DNA from: Octadecabacter dasysiphoniae
Lineage (GTDB): Bacteria > Pseudomonadota > Alphaproteobacteria > Rhodobacterales > Rhodobacteraceae
Reading direction: 5' to 3'
DNA: 64,000 bases
NCBI RefSeq assembly: GCF_021532615.1
Contig: NZ_JAKGAQ010000004.1
Coordinates: 310,001 to 374,000 of the forward strand
Shown piece after piece: positions 50,268-58,925 of the stretch. Position numbers and translations under genes: made by a program. Below the pieces are notes generated by a model that saw nothing but the letters and a program-made list of their open reading frames with translations, was not told where the DNA came from and did no database searches. Positions within the stretch are counted from its first letter, which is position 1; the number at the start of each line of letters is the position of its first letter.

Positions 50268-51430
50268 ATGGATCCCTACCGCAATCCATTTGCCCCTGGA
50301 GCAGGAAGTAGACCTCCTGAGTTGGCAGGGCGTGATCACATCTTGCATGCCGCTAAAATCGCATGTGGACGCGCATTGCTGGGGCGCAATCCGAGACCCA
50401 TGATGCTTCTTGGATTGCGGGGAACTGGCAAGACAGTCTTGCTGAATGAAATCGGCCCAATTCAGAAGAGCAAGGCTATTACATCTCAAAAATCGAGGCT
50501 CCTGAACACCAGAGTCTAGCGCGCCTTCTTTATCCAGAAATGCGTAAGGTATTGCGCGCACTATCATCAATAGAAGCCGCAAAGCAACTCGCACAACTTG
50601 GCCTTAAGGGACTTCGCGGCTTCGCCTCGATATTCAAGATTGAGGTGGCTGGTGCGGAAATTGCCGTCGAACCCGAACCTGGACTTGCGGACAGTGGCGA
50701 TATTCAGTTCGACCTCCCAGACCTTTTCACTGCCATTGGGAAAGCAGCAAAAGCTGGGAGCAAAGGTTGGGTGCTACTGATTGACGAGGTGCAATACCTA
50801 TCTGAAGCTGACCTATCCGCTCTCATCGTATCAATTCACCGAATGTCACAAGAGGGCCTGCCCGTCATTATGGTTGGCGCAGGTCTTCCACAGATTGCAC
50901 GCCTTGCTGGTGAGGCTAAATCGTACTCTGAAAGACTGTTCCTCTACCCAGGTGTCGGCGCGCTGGACCCAGAATCAGCAAGACAAGCGGTGGAGAAACC
51001 TATTATCGAGGAAGCTGCGACGATTTCAAATGATGCCCTCGCAGAGATAGTGACCAAGACACAAGGTTATCCGTTTTTTCTGCAAGAGTGGTCATCTAAG
51101 GCCTGGGACAATGCCGAAGGTCCGAAAATCACCAAACAGGATGTAGACAACGCCTATACCGAGACCATCGCATCACTTGACGACGGCTTCTTTCGAGTAC
51201 GTCTCGATAGATTGACGCCGAAGGAAACAGAGTTTGTAACGGTCATGGCCACACTAGGGGATGGTCCCTACGCCATGAACGATATTGCGAAGGCTTTGGA
51301 TAAAAAACTGTCTTCGCTCGGCCCCGTTCGCGCCAACACTATCTCGAAAGGGATGATTTACAGTACTGAACACGGTTTCCTCGACTTTTCAGTTCCGCTT
51401 TTTGCGGAATTCATGCGCCGTCAGCCGTAA
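50268..51430 (+). pseudogene. AAA ATPase, frameshifted
   Basis: Two pieces of one ATP-binding protein of the ORC/Cdc6-like AAA group. The first (50268-50519) has a normal start (MDPYRNPFAPGAGSRPPELA) and Walker A GLRGTGKTVLLNE. After NEIG the frame changes: the continuation EEQGYYISKIEAPEHQSLAR is read from about 50465 in the -1 frame and leads without gap into MRKVLRALSSIEAAK. The second piece holds Walker B (VLLIDEVQYL) and the lid (LTPKETEFVTVMATLG). One base missing near 50455-50464 accounts for it. From the internal ATG 50540 only a protein without Walker A could be made. Confidence 0.8.
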
Positions 51431-51581
51431 CACTAATAATGTCAACAGTTATCAGATGCCGCAAACGACCGTTTTTGCCACTCTCGGTGCGAGACCGGGC
51501 ATTCTCCACGCCCTACCTGAACTCACACAATGCGGACTTTTCTCCCGTTCGTTTTCTCATTCGGAAGGTCCGCTTCCGCTG

Positions 51582-52040
51582 CTAGATTATCCGCTGATCC
51601 AGTTCCGTTGGGTCTTCAACATCGACATGCCAAAACGCCACTGACCCATTTGGAAGCTGCATCAGCACTCTTTCGAAATCCCTACTGTTGGTGCAGCGTC
51701 GGATTGCCCATGCTGTTGCTTCGATCGCGTTGTCTGGTGTTAGGTTGTGGTTCACGCGGACCTGCTTGGCCTCATCAGTGAGGACCTGTCGCTCCGCAAA
51801 TGGAACCGGCGGTTTGGAAACATCCCAATCTTTCACAAAAATCGCGCGGAGGACCGCCGGAAGTATGCCCGCAAAAGCTAGCCCCTGTTCTGCAGTCAAA
51901 CGGCGTCTAAAGACTTGCAAAACAGCATCCACAGCGGTGTAAGCCATATTGTCGGACTCAAGAGACATGCGTTCTTTCACATCATCAAGAAAGGCGCGCC
52001 ACTCTTTGGAAGCGTGGCGGTATGTCCACGGCATCGGCAT
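51582..52040 (-). CDS. DUF2267 family protein
   Basis: A 152-residue protein that fits DUF2267: two helical repeats, WRAFLDDVKERMSLESDNMA with AVDAVLQVFRRRLTAEQGL, then PPVPFAERQVLTDEAKQVRV, the second repeat, and the ending QLPNGSVAFWHVDVEDP. The family's function is unknown. GGTGAG precedes the ATG. It is convergent with the broken ATPase and about 330 bp before ardC, inside the accessory region. Confidence 0.65.
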   Translation of the reverse strand: MPMPWTYRHASKEWRAFLDDVKERMSLESDNMAYTAVDAVLQVFRRRLTAEQGLAFAGILPAVLRAIFVKDWDVSKPPVPFAERQVLTDEAKQVRVNHNLTPDNAIEATAWAIRRCTNSRDFERVLMQLPNGSVAFWHVDVEDPTELDQRII

Positions 52041-52319
52041 TACGGTCTCACCTTACACACATTAAGTCGCTAACGAACATAACCGGAGGGAGATCGACAC
52101 GTCGAGTCTAACCCACCCGCAATAGCAGACCTTCGTGCAATCCGCAGCATCGGTCACTTAGGGCACTGCGGTAGCATTAGCTACGTGCTGCACGAATAGC
52201 TGATTTGGGCATGAAATGTCCGTCCGCGCGAAGCGCCGGGCCTATCGGCGGGTGGGCTTCAGGTTGCCCGCCGACAGATCATCCTGACACCCCCAATGGC
52301 CAGGATCAGACCCCAACGC

Positions 52320-52349
52320 AAAAGGCCCCAGTCTGATGGAAGAGGCCTT
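52320..52349 (-). terminator. Possible terminator after ardC
   Basis: On the minus strand AAGGCC and GGCCTT (52344-52349 with 52322-52327) pair across a 16-nt loop, followed by TTTT, 22 bp after the ArdC stop. The stem is short and the loop long. The rest of the 52041-52371 gap holds no gene; around 52134-52160 it has a short piece (CCGCAGCATCGG) similar to the intergenic repeats further right. Confidence 0.4.
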
Positions 52350-52371
52350 GGTCTTTCGGTGGTGCGGGCCG

Positions 52372-53256
52372 TTACTCGGCGGCCATCCGGTCAGCCTGTG
52401 CTGTGCGGGCCATGATGTAATCCACGACCTTCTCCGCCTCGGATGAGGCGCGGAAAATCGCGCGGTTGTCTTCCGTCATCGCCTCAAGCCAGCCTTCCAC
52501 ATAGGCCGCGCTCTGGTCAAATTCAGGCTCGACCCCGATCTGTGCACAAAGCATGCAGTTTTCGATTTCCGCGACCAGCTCCTCAAACGCGTAGGCCTTG
52601 CAATCATTGAACCGGCCCAGACGGTCCAGCCGCTTTGTCGCCCCTGTCCAGTGGGTCAGCTCATGCGCCAAGGTGCCGTAATATCCTGCCGCTCGGTGGA
52701 ACGTGCCAATCGGTGGCATGTGAATGCGGTCGGTCTTGATGTTGTAATAGGCGCGCGGCTCCTCGGTCACGTCGATCTGCGCACCGGTTGCGGCAAAGAA
52801 CGCCTCTAACGTAGGATCGGCCACGGTGCCAAGATCACGGGGCGGATCGGGCAGGATGTAGAAGTCAGCGGGCAAACCCTCGATCTGGTCGGCATTGAAC
52901 ACGCGGTAGGCCTTGGCATAGGGGATCTGGCGTTCCTCGCCGTTTTCATCCTCACGCTCGACGGTGCCATATTTCACAACGGTGGCGGATTTCTCCCCCT
53001 TGCGTACATGGCCCCCCAGTTGCTTGGCCTGATTAAACGTCATCCAGCGGGCAGAACTGTAATCCTTATTCATCGCCGTGGCCCAAAGCATCAGGATGTT
53101 GATGCCCCGATAAGCCTCGCCGTTGAACCGTTCCGGCAAGCTGGCCGATGTCCCGCCGCCGGTCCACGGCGCGCGCCAGGGCGGTGTTCCCGCCTCGATC
53201 TGCGCAACAATCTGATTGGTGACATGCGCGTAAACGTGAAACTTCTCTTTGGTCAT
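52372..53256 (-). CDS. ArdC-like anti-restriction protein / zincin metallopeptidase
   Basis: A 294-residue ArdC-type protein (DUF1738/zincin-like). The N-terminal ssDNA-binding domain (VTNQIVAQIEAGTPPWRAPW, then NGEAYRGINILMLW and KSATVVKYG) is followed by the metallopeptidase domain with HExxH in TLAHELTHWTG and a late Glu (EELVAEIENCMLC). ArdC protects incoming single-stranded DNA from restriction during conjugation. ATG 53256 is preceded by TAGGAGGGTCACAA. Its presence marks the region as derived from a plasmid or conjugative element. Confidence 0.9.
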   Translation of the reverse strand: MTKEKFHVYAHVTNQIVAQIEAGTPPWRAPWTGGGTSASLPERFNGEAYRGINILMLWATAMNKDYSSARWMTFNQAKQLGGHVRKGEKSATVVKYGTVEREDENGEERQIPYAKAYRVFNADQIEGLPADFYILPDPPRDLGTVADPTLEAFFAATGAQIDVTEEPRAYYNIKTDRIHMPPIGTFHRAAGYYGTLAHELTHWTGATKRLDRLGRFNDCKAYAFEELVAEIENCMLCAQIGVEPEFDQSAAYVEGWLEAMTEDNRAIFRASSEAEKVVDYIMARTAQADRMAAE

Positions 53257-54424
53257 TTGTGACCCTCCTAGAGTGACGCGATCGGGGGCTCTTGTCCCTT
53301 TCCGCCAATGGGCGGGCCTTCCTGTTTTGTTGTTTGGAATGCCCATGCATTCCGAAGGGCAGAGCAGGTAAGGGCAAAGCCCGTCCTGCGGCCTGGCGGG
53401 GCCATGACAACTGGGTGGAGGGCGTGAATTTGGGAGGGAACCGCGCGCCTGCGCGGGGGAGGAACCGGAATTCTCGACCGGAACCGACGCCGCAGGCGGC
53501 GCTTGCCGGTTCCCGCTTCCCGCCAAGCACTCTTTCAATCTGAGACAGCCCACGCGGTCCTACATAAATGTCCGGGCGAGAAAAAAGAGGATGCATCATT
53601 GCTTCTTCAACATGAATGAAAGCCCAGCCTTGTTCGTCATACCAATCAAGAAGTGTCCCAAGGTGATCTGCATTGATCCGATTGAGGTGAATGAGCAGGA
53701 TATGATCAACATCGCCACCGAGTTCTTCAATCGCTAGACTTTGAAAGAATGACGTGCGCTCGTGCATGTGGGCCAAATAGTTCTGTGCTATAATCGCAGC
53801 TGCTTCGTTATTGCCGTTTTCCAGAGCAGCAACATAATCCGCATTGAACTGCCATTCATCGTTATCAATCGTTACTGGGACATTTTGATACCCTAGTTCC
53901 GATAGGACTTCTGTCGCTGCCGCCTTCGTTGCTTCAGTCTCCCCTTCACGCAAGAACGGAAAACGATAAAACCGTTGCTCATCAATCCACTGCGCCAACA
54001 CTTCGTCAGTCCGACGCGTTTCTTCGAAAAATGCATCGCGTGTCAGCGTTCCATAATCAGGATGCGTCCAGCTATGATTTCCAATTGTGTGGCCAGCATC
54101 TGCGAAAGCTTGTAGCGCATGTAGTGATTGGGGATTGACTTGTTGCCCTACTGCAAAGCCAGTTGCGACAATACCATGCTCTCGCAGAACAGCCGTGATT
54201 TGATTGGTGTATCTTAAGCCGTCTTCTGGGCTGGTACGCGATGGCATGACATAAGGAAGATCATCAATGGTAATGGCGACACGTGATGGTGCTGTTGTGA
54301 TGTCTGAAGCAGTGACCAACTCCGGGTTTGTGGCGGGGTTTTGCACACACGATGCAAGTGCAAAGCCGAGCACTCCTGCCATCAGCGCTCCCGAAAAAAG
54401 ATAAAATTGTTTGCTGCGCAACAT
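53066..54424 (-). CDS. Lipoprotein polysaccharide deacetylase with run-on 3' end
   Basis: The first about 300 residues are a polysaccharide deacetylase. A lipoprotein signal ends in LASC (lipobox); the NodB motifs are AITIDDLPYV (Asp), IGNHSWTHPDYG (HxxxH pair), YRFPFLREGE (Arg/Pro) and HILLIHLNRIN. After GLSQIERVLGGK at about 53530 the frame does not stop but runs through the ardC leader, antisense-like in composition (Arg/Pro/Ala-rich), and overlaps the 5' part of ardC in another frame until 53066. This tail is not family sequence. The simplest view is a gene that lost its last few codons at the junction with the ardC segment. The enzyme itself would deacetylate chitin- or peptidoglycan-like polymers outside the inner membrane. 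Confidence 0.75.
   Translation of the reverse strand: MLRSKQFYLFSGALMAGVLGFALASCVQNPATNPELVTASDITTAPSRVAITIDDLPYVMPSRTSPEDGLRYTNQITAVLREHGIVATGFAVGQQVNPQSLHALQAFADAGHTIGNHSWTHPDYGTLTRDAFFEETRRTDEVLAQWIDEQRFYRFPFLREGETEATKAAATEVLSELGYQNVPVTIDNDEWQFNADYVAALENGNNEAAAIIAQNYLAHMHERTSFFQSLAIEELGGDVDHILLIHLNRINADHLGTLLDWYDEQGWAFIHVEEAMMHPLFSRPDIYVGPRGLSQIERVLGGKREPASAACGVGSGREFRFLPRAGARFPPKFTPSTQLSWPRQAAGRALPLPALPFGMHGHSKQQNRKARPLAERDKSPRSRHSRRVTNDQREVSRLRACHQSDCCADRGGNTALARAVDRRRDIGQLAGTVQRRGLSGHQHPDALGHGDE
53480..53513. repeat. GC-rich hairpin upstream of ardC
   Basis: GGAACCG at 53480 pairs with CGGTTCC ending at 53513, and an inner CGCCGC/GCGGCG pair closes a near-complete stem. It lies 220 bp upstream of ardC and inside the run-on 3' end of the deacetylase. 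It may be an element of the plasmid-type ardC leader, or a recombination scar. Confidence 0.45.
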
Positions 54425-54511
54425 CTCTAATACCTGCTCAAATTCGATTATTTTGACAGGATCATAACGGCGTGAGTTGATCGAGGCCAGTGATCTGAAG
54501 TCAGCAAGCGG

Positions 54512-54661
54512 TCATTGGCGCAGGCGCAGCGAAGGTCGGGAAAGTCCCGCGATCTGTGAGTTCGAGCAGCCTTCATTTTGCACGCGCGACGAATGGCAGC
54601 TTTGCGGGCTGCTGGTGCAGCATCTTGATGGTTGGGCGAAGGTCCGCAAAGGGCCGTCCTT
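54512..54661. repeat. Intergenic repeat copy A
   Basis: One of four degenerate copies of about 150 bp in the same direction. Shared blocks in order: CATTGGCGC, a CGCAGCGAA-like block, TCTGTGAGTTCGAGC, TTTTGCAC, CGAATG, GGGCTGC..GCAGCATC and GGGCCGTCCTTG. It lies in the 54425-54820 gap, which has no gene. Confidence 0.6.
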
Positions 54662-54820
54662 GGCGTGCAGGTTTCAGCTCATCCGTTAGATGCTGCGCCG
54701 CATCGGAGGTCCGCAGAGTTTCCACGTTACCGAATTTCTGCGTGCCGCGAATGTCGGCATTCACCGGTCAATGTAGAATCCAGTTACAAAATTTTTGCCC
54801 CACTTGCAGAAAAGGACTGG

Positions 54821-55474
54821 TCAGGCATCCTGATGTTGCAACTGAGTGAGTATGCTTTTGAAATTTTCAACGCTCTGAGCACCCGTCACCAAATGCTGCC
54901 GTTCAAAGATGAAGGTAGGCACACCGTTGATCCCTTGCTGGATCCAAAACTGCTGCTCTTGCCGCACGACGGCCGCAAACCTTTGATCTTCCAGAACGGC
55001 TTTGGCATCCACGGCGCCCAAACCAATCGCATCCGCAATTTCGACCAAGACGGCATCATCTGACAAGTTCCGACCGTGGGTGAAGTGGGCCGTGAACAGC
55101 GCCTGCTTGAGATCGCTCTTGCGGCCAACCTCATTTGCCCAATGCAGCAACTGGTGGGTGTTGAACGTGTTGTGCATACGGAAACCGTCGGCAAAGTTGA
55201 ACTCAAACCCCAGTTCTTTGCCGCGCGCGGTCATCATCGCGCGATTGTCTGCCGATTGTTCAGGCGTTGTTCCGTATTTCTCGGCCAAATGTTCGCCGAT
55301 GTCCTGCCCTTCGGGCGGCATATTCGGATTCAGCTCAAACGGATGCCAGTGGATTTCATGATCCACATCGCTTGCCTCTAAAGCCGTCGCAAGTTGGCGG
55401 TAGCCAATGACGCACCAAGGGCACATCACGTCCGAGACAATATCGATGCGAAGCGGGGATTTTGTGTCAGTGAT
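54821..55474 (-). CDS. DsbA family oxidoreductase (FrnE-like)
   Basis: A thioredoxin-fold protein of the FrnE/2-hydroxychromene-2-carboxylate isomerase branch. The CxxC is VMCPWCVIGYRQLATALEAS. HWHPFELNPNMPPEGQDIGE and GINGVPTFIFERQHLVTGAQ (cis-Pro loop) are typical. Homology requires a beta strand before the CxxC (PLRIDIVSDV), which is in frame but has no ATG, GTG or TTG upstream of it. The best reading begins at ATC 55474 (TDTKSPLRIDIVSDVMCPWC after the start), with AAAGG about 10 nt earlier; a canonical GTG at 55429 would cut off the strand. It follows the HchA gene by 17 bp in the same operon. Confidence 0.8.
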   Translation of the reverse strand: MTDTKSPLRIDIVSDVMCPWCVIGYRQLATALEASDVDHEIHWHPFELNPNMPPEGQDIGEHLAEKYGTTPEQSADNRAMMTARGKELGFEFNFADGFRMHNTFNTHQLLHWANEVGRKSDLKQALFTAHFTHGRNLSDDAVLVEIADAIGLGAVDAKAVLEDQRFAAVVRQEQQFWIQQGINGVPTFIFERQHLVTGAQSVENFKSILTQLQHQDA

Positions 55475-55491
55475 GATGTGCGCCTTTCGTT

Positions 55492-56361
55492 TTAGGAGTT
55501 CGCGTCAGTGCGTTTTAGCAATGTTTCTGCGGCGAGCCTGCCGAAGGTATTGGCAGCTTGTGGGCTTGCGCCCGTCACGAGACGGCGGTCGACATGGGTT
55601 GAATTGTCGGCCTTTTTGTTGATGGTTTCCACGCCCAATGCGTTCAGTTTCTCGCAAACCCACCACGGCATCGGCCCGGGCAAATAACCAATCATCGGCG
55701 TTTGCTTGTCTACTGCATCGGGAAACACTGTGATCTTATAGCCGTCATACAAGAAACCTGCGTCGTTCTTTGCTGCCAACAACGCAGCAGGACCGTGACA
55801 CAATGCAAGGGTATGAAGGCCCGTGTTGTGCGCCCAGTGTAGTACTTTGCCAAGGTCCGCATTGTCAGGCAGCCCAAGCATTGCGCCGTGACCGCCCGGA
55901 ATGAAGACCGCCGCATAAGGCGTGTCGTCAGTCATGGAGTTTGCGGCGAAATCGGCAAGGCTGCCGGGGTTCTGAAATGCGTCGGCCAAGTCGCGGTACA
56001 ATTTCTGAATATCCGCGTCATCCGCAGGCATCGCCCATTCTTCGATCGCGACAGGGGCGCCCTTTGGCGTCACGACATCGATTTCGAACCCTGCGTTCAT
56101 GAGATGCAGCATCGGCAGGCCCATCTCGACAGGGTGGTTCCCGGTCGAGAATTTCTTACCGTTGGCCATCGTCATATTGCGCTCTTCGGTGCAGATCATC
56201 AGGACGCGGTTGCGAGTGCCCTCATAGCGTTTCGCGTAGGCACCGCCGTCATAATCCGTGGTGGACGACGTACCTAATTTGATCGCAAGAGGGGACGGGC
56301 TGAATGCACCGTCGGCCGTCGGTTGCGGTTGCGCGCGGAAAAGTTTGCGAAGAAAGCCCAT
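55492..56361 (-). CDS. hchA: Hsp31/HchA-type glyoxalase III and chaperone (DJ-1/PfpI family)
   Basis: A 289-residue HchA homologue (E. coli 283). FSTGNHPVEMGLPMLHLMNA, the PGGHGAMLGLPDNADL stretch, LALCHGPAALLAAKNDAGFL with the catalytic Cys, and VFPDAVDKQTPMIGYLPGPM match closely. HchA removes methylglyoxal and glycated adducts and acts as a holding chaperone. A short extra N terminus (MGFLRKLFRAQPQPTADG) precedes the family start. It lies 1 nt after the nitroreductase, in the operon whose divergent regulator is HxlR-type, fitting electrophile stress. Confidence 0.92.
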   Translation of the reverse strand: MGFLRKLFRAQPQPTADGAFSPSPLAIKLGTSSTTDYDGGAYAKRYEGTRNRVLMICTEERNMTMANGKKFSTGNHPVEMGLPMLHLMNAGFEIDVVTPKGAPVAIEEWAMPADDADIQKLYRDLADAFQNPGSLADFAANSMTDDTPYAAVFIPGGHGAMLGLPDNADLGKVLHWAHNTGLHTLALCHGPAALLAAKNDAGFLYDGYKITVFPDAVDKQTPMIGYLPGPMPWWVCEKLNALGVETINKKADNSTHVDRRLVTGASPQAANTFGRLAAETLLKRTDANS

Positions 56362-56362
56362 G

Positions 56363-57004
56363 TTAGTTGACCTCAGTCACGATCGTGTCGCGGGATTTGC
56401 GAACCTTATCCATTGGCAGCAACCAATCGGCAGTCGGGTCGCGGTAACCCAAAGGCATCAAGACAACTGACCGCAAACCGCGCTTTTTCAAGCCAAGGAT
56501 CGTATCGACTGTATTAGGGTCAAAGCCTTCCATTGGCGTGCTGTCGACCTCTTGTTCTGCCGCGGCGACCAGCGCGATGCCGAGCGCGATATAGGCTTGG
56601 CGCGCGGCGTGGGCGTAGTTCGTCTCCGCATCGCGTGGCAGGTAATTGGACTTCAGATTGTCATAATAGGCGTGCAGCATCGGAAGGTCGCCCCGTGCCT
56701 CAACGTTCAAGTCAACAACCTCGTCGATCCGTTCGGTTGTATAGTTATCCCAAGCCGCAAAAACCAACACATGAGACCCATCTGTGATCTGCGCTTGACC
56801 ACCGGCGGCCTCAGCAATTTTGCTGCGAATGTCGGGATTGGTCACAACAATTAGCTCAAATGGCTGCGTGCCACTGGACGTCGGTGCCATGCGGATGGCA
56901 TCGATGATCGCATCAACTTTTTCCTGTGGGACGGCTTTTGACGGGTCCATCTTTTTAGTGGCATAGCGCCAGTTCAAAAGGTCGTCGAGTGGCTTGGCGG
57001 TCAT
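56363..57004 (-). CDS. NAD(P)H-dependent nitroreductase family oxidoreductase
   Basis: A 213-residue FMN nitroreductase-fold enzyme of the NfsB type (WRYATKKMDPSKAVPQEKVD, RMAPTSSGTQPFELIVVTNP, then QAYIALGIALVAAAEQEVDS and LMPLGYRDPTADWL). It probably reduces quinones or nitro compounds by two electrons. It is the first gene of the three-gene leftward operon and lies 125 bp from the divergent HxlR regulator. Confidence 0.9.
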   Translation of the reverse strand: MTAKPLDDLLNWRYATKKMDPSKAVPQEKVDAIIDAIRMAPTSSGTQPFELIVVTNPDIRSKIAEAAGGQAQITDGSHVLVFAAWDNYTTERIDEVVDLNVEARGDLPMLHAYYDNLKSNYLPRDAETNYAHAARQAYIALGIALVAAAEQEVDSTPMEGFDPNTVDTILGLKKRGLRSVVLMPLGYRDPTADWLLPMDKVRKSRDTIVTEVN

Positions 57005-57129
57005 AGATCTGATCCTATTGTCAGGACCCTTTTGGGTCAGTATACATTTGTAACTGACGATCTAATCGATACCAAAGACTGCCGCAAGAAGGCACATGCC
57101 TGAACCTCGGTCACAAAAAGGGAACCACT

Positions 57130-57495
57130 ATGTTAGATGACGACCGTTGCCCAGATTGCCACCGCATCAACGAGGTTCTATCGCGCGTTGGTGACAGGTG
57201 GAGCGTGCTGGTCGTGATCTCATTGGCCGAATATGGAACGCTGCGGTTCAATGAACTGAAACGCAACCTCGGGATTTCGCAACGTATGCTCAGCCGGACG
57301 TTGAAGGAGTTGGAGCGCGACGGTCTTGTGAACCGAACTTATCATCCTAAGATCCCGCCAAAGGTCGAATATAACCTGACCGAGATGGGGGAGTCGTTTC
57401 GCGAACCCGTCAGTGCCTTGGGGTTTTGGGCACTGGAAAACCTATCCAAGATCGATGCTGCGCGCGAGACATATGACGAGGCCATCGCAAAGTAG
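57130..57495 (+). CDS. HxlR family transcriptional regulator
   Basis: A 121-residue winged-helix regulator of the HxlR family (RVGDRWSVLVVISLAEYGTL, FNELKRNLGISQRMLSRTLK, RDGLVNRTYHPKIPPKVEYN). A CPDC pair lies at residues 7-10 (DDDRCPDCHRINE), where HxlR/HypR-type sensors keep reactive Cys for electrophiles and disulfide stress. It is divergent from the nitroreductase/hchA/FrnE operon, which it most likely controls. Confidence 0.9.
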   Translation: MLDDDRCPDCHRINEVLSRVGDRWSVLVVISLAEYGTLRFNELKRNLGISQRMLSRTLKELERDGLVNRTYHPKIPPKVEYNLTEMGESFREPVSALGFWALENLSKIDAARETYDEAIAK

Positions 57496-57553
57496 GCACC
57501 CATCGCATAAGTCTAGGTTCTACTTGGGAAAGCAGATGTTGGTGTTAACTTAG

Positions 57554-57690
57554 CGAATTCGCACATTTTCCCGCAGGACGTGAATTCAATCAAATGCTGA
57601 TTTTGCGCATGCAGGGAATGGCAGGAATGCGGATTGCGACCGCAGCATCGGAAGTGGGCGTTGAATGTCTCCTAAGGGGCCTTTCGTGGC
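57554..57690. repeat. Intergenic repeat copy B
   Basis: A shorter copy of the repeat described at 54512: GTGAATTC-like block, CTGATTTTGCGC, GCAGGGAATG, GGATTGCGACCGCAGCATCG and GGGGCCTTTCGTGG. The 57496-57865 gap contains this and no gene. Downstream at 57717 is GATGCTGCGCCGCATTCG, also found after copy A (54689). Confidence 0.55.
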
Positions 57691-57865
57691 GACGCGCAAG
57701 AGGTGTTTGAACAGATGCTGCGCCGCATTCGATGGCCGCTGTGAGCCCGGAGTGACGGATGCTGCGCAATGGTCAAATGACCATTATACTGGATGCCTAT
57801 GCTGCCAAGGCTGTTCAACAATCAATGCAAACTGCGAAAATGTTATTCGCAGAAGGAGATTTGCG

Positions 57866-58348
57866 ATGACGCTCACCGCAGAGACGGCGCTCGTCCGCTC
57901 GGTCAAACACTATCTCAGCCAAGCGGATCACTTGTTGGGCATTTTAGAGAACGAACCTGAGACCGAGACGCTAATGGCGATCAGGCTCGCCCCCGACAGC
58001 TTTGACACTGGCTTTCATCTCGCGGTTGCGATTCAATTTGCGGGTCGGGCCCTGTGTCTTCCTGCTGGCGCAGATGTGCCCGAGATTGAAGAGCCTTACA
58101 GCATTGCTTCTGTACGGGCTCTGCATACGGCTGTTGCCAAGAGCATCAGCGATCTTCCGACGCTCGAATGGACGGCGCGTGTGCGGCACGTGGCAGGAGA
58201 GGCATCACTTGATCAGTCAACCACCGACTACATCGCTCGCTTTGCGCTGCCGAACATGCTGTTCCACCTGACCCTGGCCTATGCTGGGCTGCGCCATGCC
58301 GGCGTCACACTTGGAAAGGCAGATTTCGATGGGCTGCATGAATACTGA
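57866..58348 (+). CDS. DUF1993 family protein
   Basis: A 160-residue DUF1993 protein with DinB-like four-helix character (ALVRSVKHYLSQADHLLGIL, IRLAPDSFDTGFHLAVAIQF, the FALPNMLFHLTLAYAGLRHA helix and GVTLGKADFDG). Its function is unknown. ATG 57866 follows AGAAGGAGATTTGCG; longer frames to 57665 are rejected because they cross the repeat. It is an isolated gene flanked by repeats. Confidence 0.85.
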   Translation: MTLTAETALVRSVKHYLSQADHLLGILENEPETETLMAIRLAPDSFDTGFHLAVAIQFAGRALCLPAGADVPEIEEPYSIASVRALHTAVAKSISDLPTLEWTARVRHVAGEASLDQSTTDYIARFALPNMLFHLTLAYAGLRHAGVTLGKADFDGLHEY

Positions 58349-58386
58349 GTTGATGCTGCGACGAAGCGGACCAGTCCGATGAAAGC

Positions 58387-58537
58387 TGCCATTGGCGCCG
58401 CCGCAGCGAATTCACACTTTGTCCGCAGTCTGTGAATTCGAGCGGTCCCTGATTTTGCACTTGCAGCGAATGTCCGGTCTGACGGGCCGCGACGCAGCAT
58501 CTCAGACCATGCGTGGAGGTCGGCTTTGGGCCGTCCT
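58387..58537. repeat. Intergenic repeat copy C
   Basis: A full-length copy: CATTGGCGCCGCCGCAGCGAA, CTGTGAATTCGAGC, CTGATTTTGCAC, CAGCGAATG, GGGCCGCGACGCAGCATC and GGGCCGTCCT. The 58349-58925 gap holds this and no convincing gene; the short frame near 58649 has no support. Confidence 0.6.
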
Positions 58538-58925
58538 CTACCTCGCAAGCCAGCCTAGAAGCCCACATGCTGCATTGGCTCCGACGGCCGCGAAAAGAGC
58601 CCAAAAAATTCAACAAGTGCTGAGGTTTCGGGCGCTAGGCCTGCTTGCTTGACCATTCCAGCGTCAGGGAGGGCGAGGCTGACGCTGACATTATGTGTCG
58701 ATGACCTCGGTAATCTTTCACCATACGTTTCAAACGGCCTGATGTGCGAACATCGCTTTTCGGCCAAATGTTTGCCGATGTTGGCCAAAGCTGTGGATCG
58801 ATATTTCAATCGTGCCGCTGACCTGCGTTTTGTGGCGTTCGATCACGGGCATGTGCGCCGTGACAGCTGTTCGTGCGCCGCATGGCTGGCTGATCTCATG
58901 ATATTTGAACGCAGGGGCTACCGGT

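Noticed and set aside
49651..54424. tRNA-Phe region considered as a complete integrative island
   Set aside because: No repeat of the tRNA-Phe 3' end and no integrase were found up to the deacetylase, so boundaries cannot be claimed.
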